Both the position numbers and the translations under genes were made by a program. From the NCBI GenBank assembly GCA_031285685.1, contig JAITVS010000279.1, positions 1 to 39,655 of the forward strand: 39,655 nucleotides of DNA, given 5' to 3'. This document shows positions 32,982 through 39,655 of the stretch, piece after piece. The notes under the pieces were generated by a model that saw nothing but the letters and a program-made list of their open reading frames with translations, ran no database searches and was not told where the DNA came from. The stretch comes from Tannerella sp. (GTDB taxonomy: Bacteria > Bacteroidota > Bacteroidia > Bacteroidales > Tannerellaceae). Every line of letters begins with the position of its first letter. Position 1 is the first letter of the stretch.

Positions 32982-34373
32982 ATGCAGAGAGATAGCTTGG
33001 ATTTTAAGAACATGAGTGTAGGTAAGTTATTTACCAAACAACTTTTACCTACCATTTTGGGGATGGCCGCATCAGCGCTTTTTACTGTGGTAGACGGTAT
33101 ATTTGTCGGAAACGGAATAGGAAGCGATGCACTGGCAGCAGTAAACATATCCGCACCCTTGTTTATGATTATCACCGGGTTAGGACTTATGTTTGGTATG
33201 GGAGGGGGTATCCTCGTCTCAATCAATCTGTCGCGTGGAAAAAATAAGGTCGCAAATATAAACTTCACCCAATCGGTCACAGGTGTATTTTTCGTCAGTC
33301 TCGTAATAACACTGATGTTTACGATATTTCCGGAAAAAGTGGCTGTATTACTGGGTTCGAATGAACATTTATTAGATATGGTCTGCGAATACCTGTTCTG
33401 GTTCTCCATAAGTTTGCCGGTTACGGTACTGGTTGTAGCCCTTCCATTTTTTATAAGGCTTACAAATCCGAAAATTTCCATGTGGGCGATGCTGACTGCT
33501 ACCATTATGAACATTACACTCGATTATGTATTTATTTTTATCTTCGAATGGGGTTTGTTCGGTGCAGCAATAGCGACCGATATCAGTGAAGCGGCAGGAG
33601 CAACAATCATGATTGTGTACCTTTTCCGCAAGTCAATAGCCGTGAGATTTACCCGATTGAAGATAAGCGCAAAGAGTATGCTGTTGACTTTACGAAATGT
33701 AAGCTACATGATGAGGCTTGGATTTTCGGTATTCATGAGCGAAATTGCCATTGCAATCATGATGATAGCCGGAAACTTCACCTTCATGAAATACCTCGGA
33801 GCCGACGGTGTGGCGGCATATAGTATTGTATGTTACCTGTTTCCGATCATCTTTATGGTCTTCAATGCTACGGTACAGTCGGCCCAACCGATCATCAGCT
33901 TTAACTACGGTTGCGGGCAGATGGAAAGATCAAACAGAGCATTGCGTCTGTCAATGGGCTTTGCCTGTTGTTTTGCCATCATAATTATGCTGACATTTAC
34001 GGGCTTTACCTCGGAGATCGTTTCACTATTCCTTCCGGATAAAACAAATGCCGCATGGCAATATGCCGTAAGAGGATTACCCTTGTTTGCCACTGATTAC
34101 CTTTTTTTCGGTATTAACATCATTATGATAGGATATTATACAAGTATTGAAAGGCTTAGACGCGCTATACTGTTTACCGTCATGCGGGTGATATTGCCTG
34201 TCGTATTCTTTTTATTACTACCTTTGTGGCTGGAAGTTACAGGAGTATGGTTGGCCATACCGGCAGCCGACATCACGACATCTCTCGTAATTATGTCCTT
34301 CTTAATCAGGGATAGAGTACAAAAAAATGGAAACACTGATAAAACATATCAACGAGCGTTGCAATCTCAATGA
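32982..34373 (+). CDS. MATE-family multidrug efflux transporter
   Basis: A 463-residue inner-membrane exporter with twelve predicted helices in two pseudo-symmetrical halves. Family features are KNMSVGKLFTKQLLPTILGM at the start, TVVDGIFVGNGIGSDALAAVNISAP in helices 1-2, GMGGGILVSINLSRGK, and the second-half counterpart QSAQPIISFNYGCGQMERSNRAL. MATE proteins expel cationic drugs or metabolites using sodium or proton gradients; the substrate is unknown. Its 3' end overlaps the next gene by 47 bases, an unusually long overlap that ties the two expression levels together. Confidence 0.95.
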   Translation: MQRDSLDFKNMSVGKLFTKQLLPTILGMAASALFTVVDGIFVGNGIGSDALAAVNISAPLFMIITGLGLMFGMGGGILVSINLSRGKNKVANINFTQSVTGVFFVSLVITLMFTIFPEKVAVLLGSNEHLLDMVCEYLFWFSISLPVTVLVVALPFFIRLTNPKISMWAMLTATIMNITLDYVFIFIFEWGLFGAAIATDISEAAGATIMIVYLFRKSIAVRFTRLKISAKSMLLTLRNVSYMMRLGFSVFMSEIAIAIMMIAGNFTFMKYLGADGVAAYSIVCYLFPIIFMVFNATVQSAQPIISFNYGCGQMERSNRALRLSMGFACCFAIIIMLTFTGFTSEIVSLFLPDKTNAAWQYAVRGLPLFATDYLFFGINIIMIGYYTSIERLRRAILFTVMRVILPVVFFLLLPLWLEVTGVWLAIPAADITTSLVIMSFLIRDRVQKNGNTDKTYQRALQSQ

Positions 34374-34908
34374 AACGGAAAAGACCTTGCTTCACCGTAC
34401 ATTACGGGTGCTCCATTTTCCAAAAGGAAGCACTGTTATCGGCGAAGGAAAAATAGACAATTCCATCTATTTCATCAGCCAGGGTGTCTGGCGGGCGCAT
34501 ATAGAACGCGACGGCGAAGATTATACATTATGGTTTGCTGTTCCCGGAGAAATTGTTTTTTCGTCATGGGGCTACATCCGGGAACTGCCGTCACGTCTTA
34601 CCATTTCTTCATCGAGCGACAGTATAGCGATCGAAATGAAAAAGGAAGTCGCGCAGAAACTATCGGAAACTTCTCCACGTTTTACCGAATGGCTACAGGA
34701 ACTCTATGTGGATATACTGCTTAGTACGGACGAACTCCTTGTTGAACTATCCCGCCCAAAAGCAGAAAGCCGTTATCTTGCTTTTATGAAAAAAATGCCG
34801 GAGATCTTCCAGCATGTGCCGCTGAAAGAAATCGCAGGATACATCGGGGTCACACCACAGTCACTCAGTCGCATCCGTGCAGGGCTGAATAAGAATAAAA
34901 AAGGCTGA
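34327..34908 (+). CDS. Crp/Fnr-family transcriptional regulator
   Basis: 193 residues. The cyclic-nucleotide-binding-like beta-roll covers about 15-125 (FPKGSTVIGEGKIDNSIYFI, GVWRAHIERDGEDYTLWFAVPGEIVFS). The C-terminal helix-turn-helix is near 160-190 (PLKEIAGYIGVTPQSLSRIRAGL). It has no Fnr-type cysteine cluster, so an iron-sulphur sensor is unlikely. It overlaps the MATE gene by 47 bases in another frame and may control it via the 32912-32927 palindrome; this link is inferred from position only. Confidence 0.92.
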   Translation: METLIKHINERCNLNETEKTLLHRTLRVLHFPKGSTVIGEGKIDNSIYFISQGVWRAHIERDGEDYTLWFAVPGEIVFSSWGYIRELPSRLTISSSSDSIAIEMKKEVAQKLSETSPRFTEWLQELYVDILLSTDELLVELSRPKAESRYLAFMKKMPEIFQHVPLKEIAGYIGVTPQSLSRIRAGLNKNKKG

Positions 34909-34932
34909 TTTTGCAGACAACAAATTGAAGAC

Positions 34933-35400
34933 ATGATTAATTTTATTATTAAACAGGCAGAAATACAGGATTTGAGAGAAATACTCCAACTTCAGAAACA
35001 GGCATTCATAACCGAAGCCGAACAACATGGGAACTATGAAATTGAGCCATTAAAGCAAACCTATGAATCGATTTTGTCTGATTTCGAATCGTACTCTTTC
35101 TTAAAAATGCTAAATGGCAATGAGATAATCGGTTCTGTCAAATATAAAGCTGTAAATGGCGCGGTATGGGTCGGAAAACTTATGATAAATCCCCGTTTCA
35201 GAAGACAGGGGCTAGGCAAAAGGTTGCTCCTGGAAGTTGAAAAACTAAATCCGGAAGCAATCAGGTTCCAGTTATTCACAGCCGCCTCAAGCATTCAAAA
35301 CATAAAACTGTATGAATCTGTCGGATATAAAGTCTGCAATAAATACAAAGACAATGCTCAATCCGGTCTCGAAATGGTTGAAATGATCAAATTGGCCTGA
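34933..35400 (+). CDS. GNAT-family N-acetyltransferase
   Basis: 155 residues, a single GNAT domain. The acetyl-CoA-binding segment is LMINPRFRRQGLGKRLLLEVE (R/Q-x-x-G-x-G/A type), and the late NIKLYESVGYKV strand-helix is typical. The N-terminal IKQAEIQDLREILQLQKQAF matches the family opening. It follows the Crp/Fnr gene by 24 bases and probably shares its transcript. The substrate cannot be predicted. Confidence 0.9.
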   Translation: MINFIIKQAEIQDLREILQLQKQAFITEAEQHGNYEIEPLKQTYESILSDFESYSFLKMLNGNEIIGSVKYKAVNGAVWVGKLMINPRFRRQGLGKRLLLEVEKLNPEAIRFQLFTAASSIQNIKLYESVGYKVCNKYKDNAQSGLEMVEMIKLA

Positions 35401-35444
35401 CAAACCATCTTAGCATATCTCTAAGACAATAAAAAAGAAATAAC

Positions 35445-35452
35445 TATATTTG
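35445..35452 (+). promoter_or_regulatory. -7 promoter box upstream of the YraN-family gene
   Basis: TATATTTG lies 20 bases before the ATG at 35472, so the YraN-MmcQ-BirA set likely starts its own transcript here. Confidence 0.5.
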
Positions 35453-35471
35453 CCATTTATAGTGTAAAACA

Positions 35472-35837
35472 ATGGCTGAAAACAACGAAACAGGAAAACA
35501 AGGCGAAATCACAGCGCGCAGATACCTTGAAGAGAACGGGTACAAAGTGCTTGAAACAAACTGGCGTTTCCATCACTATGAGCTTGATATTGTTGCAACA
35601 AACGGCGAAGAACTCGTCATTATCGAGGTAAAAACGCGTTCAGAGAATTATCTCATAGCACCTGAAATGGCTGTCAATAAAGGTAAAATCCGCCGCATCG
35701 TCACAGCTTCGGATGCTTACGCCCGCAAACACGGTATCGACTTACCGATTCGTTTCGATATCCTCAGCCTCGTCAAAAGAGGGCAATCTTTCACAATCGA
35801 ACATATCGAAGACGCTTTTTATGCCCCTATCAGATAA
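35472..35837 (+). CDS. YraN-family (UPF0102) nuclease-fold protein
   Basis: 121 residues with the restriction-endonuclease-like fold core of UPF0102: GKQGEITARRYLEENGYKVLETNWR, then ELDIVATNGEELVIIEVKTRS with the D...E-x-K active-site pattern, and IRFDILSL late. The protein is conserved through bacteria, usually near housekeeping genes; its physiological role is unsettled. A -7 box lies upstream. The MmcQ/YjbR gene follows after 23 bases. Confidence 0.93.
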   Translation: MAENNETGKQGEITARRYLEENGYKVLETNWRFHHYELDIVATNGEELVIIEVKTRSENYLIAPEMAVNKGKIRRIVTASDAYARKHGIDLPIRFDILSLVKRGQSFTIEHIEDAFYAPIR

Positions 35838-35860
35838 TTAATAATCAAACTGTTAAAAAC

Positions 35861-36217
35861 ATGAATGCAGAAGATATCCGGGATTATTGTTTGAGTTTGA
35901 AAAACACAACAGAGTCACTCCCATTTGACGATGTTTCACTGGTATTTAAAGTAGAGAATAAAATGTACCTGCTGATATCATTGGATGCAGTGGAAGCCAA
36001 TATCGCCGTAAAATGCGATCCTGAACAAGCGGAAATTTTACGCGATCATTATTCGGCTGTGGAACCGGCTTATCACTTTAATAAGAAATACTGGAATAAC
36101 ATCTATTTAAACAGGGATATGTCTGACGATGAAATAAAACAATGGATACGTCATTCCTACCACGAAGTAATACGCAAATTACCGAAAAAAATACGCGAAG
36201 AGTATACCGGTGAATAA
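35861..36217 (+). CDS. MmcQ/YjbR-family DNA-binding-fold protein
   Basis: 118 residues of the CyaY-like double-wing MmcQ/YjbR family: IRDYCLSLKNTTESLPFDD at the start, FKVENKMYLLISL, the IAVKCDPEQAEILRDHYSAVEPAYHFNKKYW core, and IKQWIRHSYHEVIRKLP at the end. The length is complete. The function is unknown despite wide distribution. It lies between yraN and birA on the same strand (23 and 39 bases apart). Confidence 0.92.
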   Translation: MNAEDIRDYCLSLKNTTESLPFDDVSLVFKVENKMYLLISLDAVEANIAVKCDPEQAEILRDHYSAVEPAYHFNKKYWNNIYLNRDMSDDEIKQWIRHSYHEVIRKLPKKIREEYTGE

Positions 36218-36256
36218 AGAAAGTAAAACCTGCAATACGTAATCCTCCAAACACTC

Positions 36257-37006
36257 ATGAACAATAACATAGATAAGCCCCGGCTCATTCATATTAAAGA
36301 AACAGACTCCACCAACAAATTCATGCAAATGGTTTCCCAAACGGAAGAGCTGCCTTCAGGAAGCATTGTTTGGGCAGATTTTCAGACAGCGGGTCGCGGA
36401 CAAACCGGTAATTCGTGGGAATCGGAAGCCGGAGAAAATCTAACATTCAGCGTCCTCCTGCGACCTGCAGACGTACCGGCCAACCGACCGTTTATCATCT
36501 CCGAAATGGCATCCCTGAGTGTGAAATATACGCTTGATAAATACATCGCCGGTATTTCCGTCAAATGGCCGAATGATATCTATTGCGGCGACAGGAAAAT
36601 CACCGGAATGCTTATAGAAAACATCATTCAACAGGGAAAAATCACCCAATCCATCCTCGGAATCGGAATAAATGTCAACCAGACGGAATTCCGCAGTAAT
36701 GCTCCGAATCCGGTTTCGATGACTCAAATTGCCGGCAGACTATTCGACCGGTTATCTATAATGGAAGATTTCCGGCAAATCTTCGCCGGACAATGCGAAC
36801 GCCTGAATAACTCCGGTTTCGATGCTATCCACCGGGATTACTTCGATGCACTCTACCGCAAGGATGGATATCACAAATACAGCGATACCGATGGTGTTTT
36901 CGAGGCCCGTATATACGACATTGAACCCACCGGCCATCTCATCCTCGAACGTATGAACGAAATACTGTCGCGATATGCCTTCAAAGAAGTAACTTATATT
37001 GATTAA
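36257..37006 (+). CDS. birA: Biotin--[acetyl-CoA-carboxylase] ligase, monofunctional
   Basis: 249 residues of biotin protein ligase, which activates biotin with ATP and attaches it to carboxyl-carrier lysines. Motifs are ETDSTNKFM, the biotinyl-AMP loop GRGQTGNSWESE, the KWPNDIYCGDRKITGMLIE catalytic segment with its lysine, and GIGINVNQ. The C-terminal SH3-like domain is short (about 205-249). There is no N-terminal helix-turn-helix, so it cannot act as the repressor seen in the E. coli protein. The stop codon overlaps that of the convergent lipoprotein gene by 4 bases. Confidence 0.95.
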   Translation: MNNNIDKPRLIHIKETDSTNKFMQMVSQTEELPSGSIVWADFQTAGRGQTGNSWESEAGENLTFSVLLRPADVPANRPFIISEMASLSVKYTLDKYIAGISVKWPNDIYCGDRKITGMLIENIIQQGKITQSILGIGINVNQTEFRSNAPNPVSMTQIAGRLFDRLSIMEDFRQIFAGQCERLNNSGFDAIHRDYFDALYRKDGYHKYSDTDGVFEARIYDIEPTGHLILERMNEILSRYAFKEVTYID

Positions 37007-37818
37007 TACTGATACTGACAGAGTTGTACGCGTACAACGCCCTTCACGCCGGCACCCGGATATTCCGTTTTATAGTACTCCGTCAAATCTTCGTAAAAAT
37101 GAACATGGCGTGGAGAGACTGGAACACTGGAATAAGTCGATAATTCGCCACGAATCAGAAACATATCGTATACATACTTATGACCGCCAAAATCCATATT
37201 CCATTTTTGACCGGCATACACCTGATTTTCAGGAGGTAACAGTTTGTATATTTCCGGAATCCCGTTCAATTCTTCAAAGAAAAGAACTCCGCTCATGATT
37301 TCCGTTCCATCCGGATTTTCTATCGCAATGCGTCGCTCACTATTTTCCGAATCAAAAGTAACTACAAAACAACTGCCGACCGGAAACGGGGGATTATCCC
37401 GAAGATCTGATTCAATCGCGTCTTTCACATCGGCATCAACAGCATTCCGCACCTCTTTAATTGTAAATCTACTGCCGTTTTTTTTCACATACAATGAACA
37501 ATTCACTGATTTACCACTCTTTTCATCCGTAACGATAATAACAGCGGCCCCTTCTTTCTTTGCCTCAATCAAAAGCACATATCCCGGATCCGGATCCAGT
37601 GAACTGATTTCAGCTTTCGCAATCTCCGGATCGCTAACCGTCGTGGTATAAATACCGCTTCCACCGTTAAACGCAATCGGATAAATTTCATTCGGAGCCA
37701 CAATCACACTTGTTTGCGTCAAAATAATATCATCTTTCGACTTGTCATCATCAGAACATCCCACTGTTACAGCCAAACCGGCAATAATAACCATCAATAA
37801 AAGAAATACGTTCTTCAT
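37003..37818 (-). CDS. Lipoprotein with bacterial Ig-like N-terminal domain, function unknown
   Basis: 271 residues with a lipobox (VTVGC, Cys21) followed by an acidic SDDDKSKDD spacer, typical of surface-exported Bacteroidetes lipoproteins. Residues about 35-115 look like a BIG2/Ig-like sandwich (PIAFNGGSGIYTTTVSDPEIAKAEI, AAVIIVTDEKSGKS). The rest (about 120-271) is a beta-rich region with no motif I recognise. It has its own -7 box (37850-37857), is monocistronic, and meets birA tail to tail. Confidence 0.8.
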   Translation of the reverse strand: MKNVFLLLMVIIAGLAVTVGCSDDDKSKDDIILTQTSVIVAPNEIYPIAFNGGSGIYTTTVSDPEIAKAEISSLDPDPGYVLLIEAKKEGAAVIIVTDEKSGKSVNCSLYVKKNGSRFTIKEVRNAVDADVKDAIESDLRDNPPFPVGSCFVVTFDSENSERRIAIENPDGTEIMSGVLFFEELNGIPEIYKLLPPENQVYAGQKWNMDFGGHKYVYDMFLIRGELSTYSSVPVSPRHVHFYEDLTEYYKTEYPGAGVKGVVRVQLCQYQY

Positions 37819-37849
37819 TTTTGTAGTTTTTTGTTTAATACATTACTGC

Positions 37850-37857
37850 AAATGTAA
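37850..37857 (-). promoter_or_regulatory. -7 promoter box of the Ig-like lipoprotein gene
   Basis: TACATTTG on minus fits TAnnTTTG, 31 bases before the start codon. Confidence 0.5.
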
Positions 37858-38002
37858 TTATTATCTTGAAAAACGTTGCACATCATGTAAAATAATAAAA
37901 CCTTGCCATTTCAAATATTCATACTACACTATTGCTTTTTTAAAAATCGAATGATTGAAACATCGAAGCACTAATATTTATTTGTCATTAAAATTAAATC
38001 CG

Positions 38003-38010
38003 TATTTTTG
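38003..38010 (+). promoter_or_regulatory. -7 promoter box of the SRPBCC-methyltransferase group
   Basis: TATTTTTG with a possible TTTG -33 box at 37981-37984 (18-bp spacer). The first ATG after it is that of the VOC-gene remnant at 38048. Confidence 0.45.
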
Positions 38011-38047
38011 AAAACGTTTTTCTACTAATCTCTAAACAATAGAAGAA

Positions 38048-38104
38048 ATGAAACTAGAACATATCGTCATCCGGACAAACGAGCCGGAATCATTGAAAGA
38101 TTAA
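38048..38104 (+). pseudogene. Remnant 5' end of a VOC-family (glyoxalase-like) gene
   Basis: The frame reads MKLEHIVIRTNEPESLKD then a stop. MKLEHI followed by a short strand and a D/E-x-L-K-D helix start is how VOC-superfamily proteins begin (metal-binding His5 is present), but these continue with about 100 more residues that are absent here. It lies 38 bases after a promoter box and 12 bases before the next gene. It is either a deletion remnant or a short leader frame. Confidence 0.4.
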
Positions 38105-38116
38105 ATGATATAGACA

Positions 38117-38611
38117 ATGAAAATTCTGATTTATATCCTAATCGGTATTGTATTTATTATACTGATCATTCTGATCATCGGTTTGTTTCTGCCAAAAACA
38201 AAAACGTTGATAAAACAAACCGTATACAATGCTTCTGCAGAAAAAGTATACAACACCGTAACAAATAACCGGGATTGGAAATACCGGACATCCCTTAATG
38301 ATCTGAAAATTATCGAAACGAACGGAGACATCGAAACTTGGGATGAAACTTCGGAAGGAAATACGATCCGGTTCAGGACAAAAGAGAAAAGACCTTATTC
38401 TTTCTACTCTTTTGAGATGGAAAGCCGATTTTTTAAAGGACACTGGTTTGCCGAATTTGAAGCAATTGATAATGAGAATACATTATTTACCGCAACGGAA
38501 TCAATTGAATATGAAAATCCGTTCATACGGGTATTGGCACATGTTTTTATGGATTTAGACAAATACATGGAGACATATCAGGAAGAGTTAAGGAATAAGT
38601 TGGAAAAATAA
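38117..38611 (+). CDS. SRPBCC-fold protein with N-terminal membrane anchor
   Basis: 164 residues. A single membrane helix (about 4-26, mostly Ile) is followed by a START/SRPBCC-type ligand-binding fold (about 30-160: IKQTVYNASAEKVYNTVTNNRDWKYRT, WDETSEGNTIRFRTKEKRPYSFYSFEM, WFAEFEAIDNENTLFTATESIEYENPFIRVLAHVF). Such proteins bind hydrophobic ligands; no catalytic role is evident. The methyltransferase gene follows after 10 bases. Confidence 0.85.
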   Translation: MKILIYILIGIVFIILIILIIGLFLPKTKTLIKQTVYNASAEKVYNTVTNNRDWKYRTSLNDLKIIETNGDIETWDETSEGNTIRFRTKEKRPYSFYSFEMESRFFKGHWFAEFEAIDNENTLFTATESIEYENPFIRVLAHVFMDLDKYMETYQEELRNKLEK

Positions 38612-38621
38612 ATGCACAACA

Positions 38622-39395
38622 ATGAAAACAACAGAAGAAAGCGTAGTCAGTGCGATGGACGGAGATAATACGGAAATATTTCCATACCTCCCATACATAT
38701 TACAGGATTTCTGGGAAATCGGCACATCTCCCGAAGAAGTCATAACTTTGATAGAAAAACATATAAAAAACCCTTCAGAGCTTCATGTGTTGGACTTAGG
38801 CTGCGGAAAAGGAGCTGTTTCGATCCGGTTATCGGAACGATTCGGATGCAAATGCTTCGGAATAGATGCCATCAAAGAATTCATTGAAGAAGCTGGGACA
38901 AAAGCAAAAGAATATCATGTTGACGCATTATGCTTATTCAAAGCTGGCGACATCAGAGATGAAATAAAAACGCTGGAACAGTTTGACGTTATCATATCGG
39001 GAGCCGTAGGCCCGGTATTCGGAAATCACGGTGAAACCCTTATAACGCTTCAGCCTCATCTGAAAGAAAACGGATATGTTATTATCGATGACGGATATCT
39101 GGAGGACGATTCTGATTTTGAATACCCCAGAGCCGTCAGAAGAAAAGATCTGTTCACACAAATCGCCTCCGCAAATATGATGCTGGTAGACGAAATCATG
39201 CAAACCGACGAAGATGATAAATCCGGGGAATATGACAAACAACTGGAATTCGTAAAAAAACGCTGTTATGAACTTATCAGTAAATATCCGGAAAAAAAGT
39301 ATCTTTTTGAAGGTTATATAAACAGCCAGAAACAAGAATATGAAAATCTGGAACAAAATCTGATTTTATCCATACTCATGATAACAAATAAATAA
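38622..39395 (+). CDS. SAM-dependent class I methyltransferase
   Basis: 257 residues with a Rossmann methyltransferase core: motif I LDLGCGKGAVSIRL at about 58-71, the acidic FGIDAIKEF (motif II) after the next strand, the KAGDIRDEI (motif III) segment, and FDVIISGAVGPVF (motif IV). A helical lid precedes the core and a charged C-terminal extension (about 195-257) follows. The substrate is unknown. It is co-transcribed with the SRPBCC protein and the truncated acetyltransferase. Confidence 0.9.
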   Translation: MKTTEESVVSAMDGDNTEIFPYLPYILQDFWEIGTSPEEVITLIEKHIKNPSELHVLDLGCGKGAVSIRLSERFGCKCFGIDAIKEFIEEAGTKAKEYHVDALCLFKAGDIRDEIKTLEQFDVIISGAVGPVFGNHGETLITLQPHLKENGYVIIDDGYLEDDSDFEYPRAVRRKDLFTQIASANMMLVDEIMQTDEDDKSGEYDKQLEFVKKRCYELISKYPEKKYLFEGYINSQKQEYENLEQNLILSILMITNK

Positions 39396-39400
39396 AAGCA

Positions 39401-39562
39401 ATGAATAAAATACTACAAATAAGCGAACAACTCTCCCTCCGACAATTGGAGCTAAATGACTACACGGATATTTTCCATACAATTAATACCCAAAGAGAAT
39501 ATTTGGGCAGGTGGCTTCCTTTTGTCGAATTCACGCAAATGTCTTATTCCAAAATAGGTTGA
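39401..39562 (+). pseudogene. Truncated RimJ/RimL-type GNAT acetyltransferase
   Basis: 53 codons read as the start of a ribosomal-protein-alanine-acetyltransferase-like protein (LSLRQLELNDYTDIFHTINTQ, then LGRWLPFVEFTQ). Family members run to about 180 residues. After FVEFTQ the sequence departs from the family and stops at 39562. The break point near 39538 coincides with the start of a different open frame, so an insertion probably disrupted the gene. It begins 5 bases after the methyltransferase stop. Confidence 0.65.
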
Positions 39563-39655
39563 CAGGTTCAAAAGACAACTTGAAATGGAATTAAGCAATT
39601 ATGGATTACCCCGTAAAGTAAAAGAACGCATGATCCGGGAGTATTTGGGAGGAGT
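39558..39655 (+). other. Open frame running off the right edge, possible transposase OrfA start
   Basis: After a stop at 39555-39557 the frame stays open to the window end. From the ATG at 39585 it reads MELSNYGLPRKVKERMIREYLGG. A basic segment followed by I-x-x-YLGG resembles the opening of IS3-type OrfA or HTH transposase proteins. The stretch is too short for a firm call; the disrupted upstream gene supports a mobile element. Confidence 0.3.

Overview
The window looks like a chromosomal piece from a member of the Bacteroidales (Bacteroides/Parabacteroides/Dysgonomonas-like). Evidence: a SusC/SusD pair, lipoproteins with Bacteroidetes-type lipoboxes, a CarboxypepD_reg-like TonB receptor, moderate-to-low GC, and repeated promoters of the Bacteroidetes primary-sigma type (-7 box TAnnTTTG, in several cases with a TTTG -33 box about 20 bp upstream). 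The species cannot be fixed from sequence alone. No tRNA, rRNA or CRISPR array was seen.

Layout. (1) 1-2835: the end of a probable ISAs1-family insertion sequence, then a small exported Cys-containing protein and a TonB-dependent receptor. (2) 3051-9805: mostly housekeeping or single-gene units. These are rsgA, a YbaK-like deacylase, panB, a MarR-GNAT fusion regulator, a MutS2-like protein lacking the Smr nuclease domain, and a small lipoprotein. (3) 10003-26709: the centrepiece, a polysaccharide-utilisation-type locus on the minus strand. In transcription order it holds a sodium:solute symporter, a non-exported FAD-dependent oxidoreductase, SusC, SusD, a 943-aa exported protein of unknown family, a GH97 lipoprotein and an exported FAD-dependent oxidoreductase. 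A divergent LacI-type regulator and a perfect 16-bp operator-like palindrome lie at its head. (4) 26680-28200: a lipoprotein ending in seven 90-bp (30-residue) tandem repeats. (5) 28492-30900: a YczE/YitT-like membrane domain fused to a cytidylate-kinase-like domain, divergent from a LysR regulator. (6) 31026-32764: a small membrane protein overlapping a sigma-factor gene that is frameshifted in its recognition helix, then a TetR regulator. (7) 32982-37006: a MATE exporter overlapping a Crp/Fnr regulator, a GNAT acetyltransferase, YraN, an MmcQ/YjbR protein and BirA. (8) 37003-39655: a lipoprotein, the remnant start of a VOC gene, an SRPBCC protein, a methyltransferase and a RimJ/L-type acetyltransferase cut off in mid-domain, probably by another mobile element at the right edge.

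How the genes fit together. The 10-26 kb locus reads as one regulon. SusC/SusD import a glycan or glycoconjugate, GH97 and the 943-aa protein act on it in the periplasm or at the membrane, and the symporter moves the product into the cytoplasm. The two paralogous FAD oxidoreductases, one exported and one not, suggest that oxidation of the substrate is part of the pathway on both sides of the inner membrane. No SusE/F-type protein and no other recognisable glycosidase is present. This is the best candidate for undescribed biology here; its substrate cannot be told from sequence.
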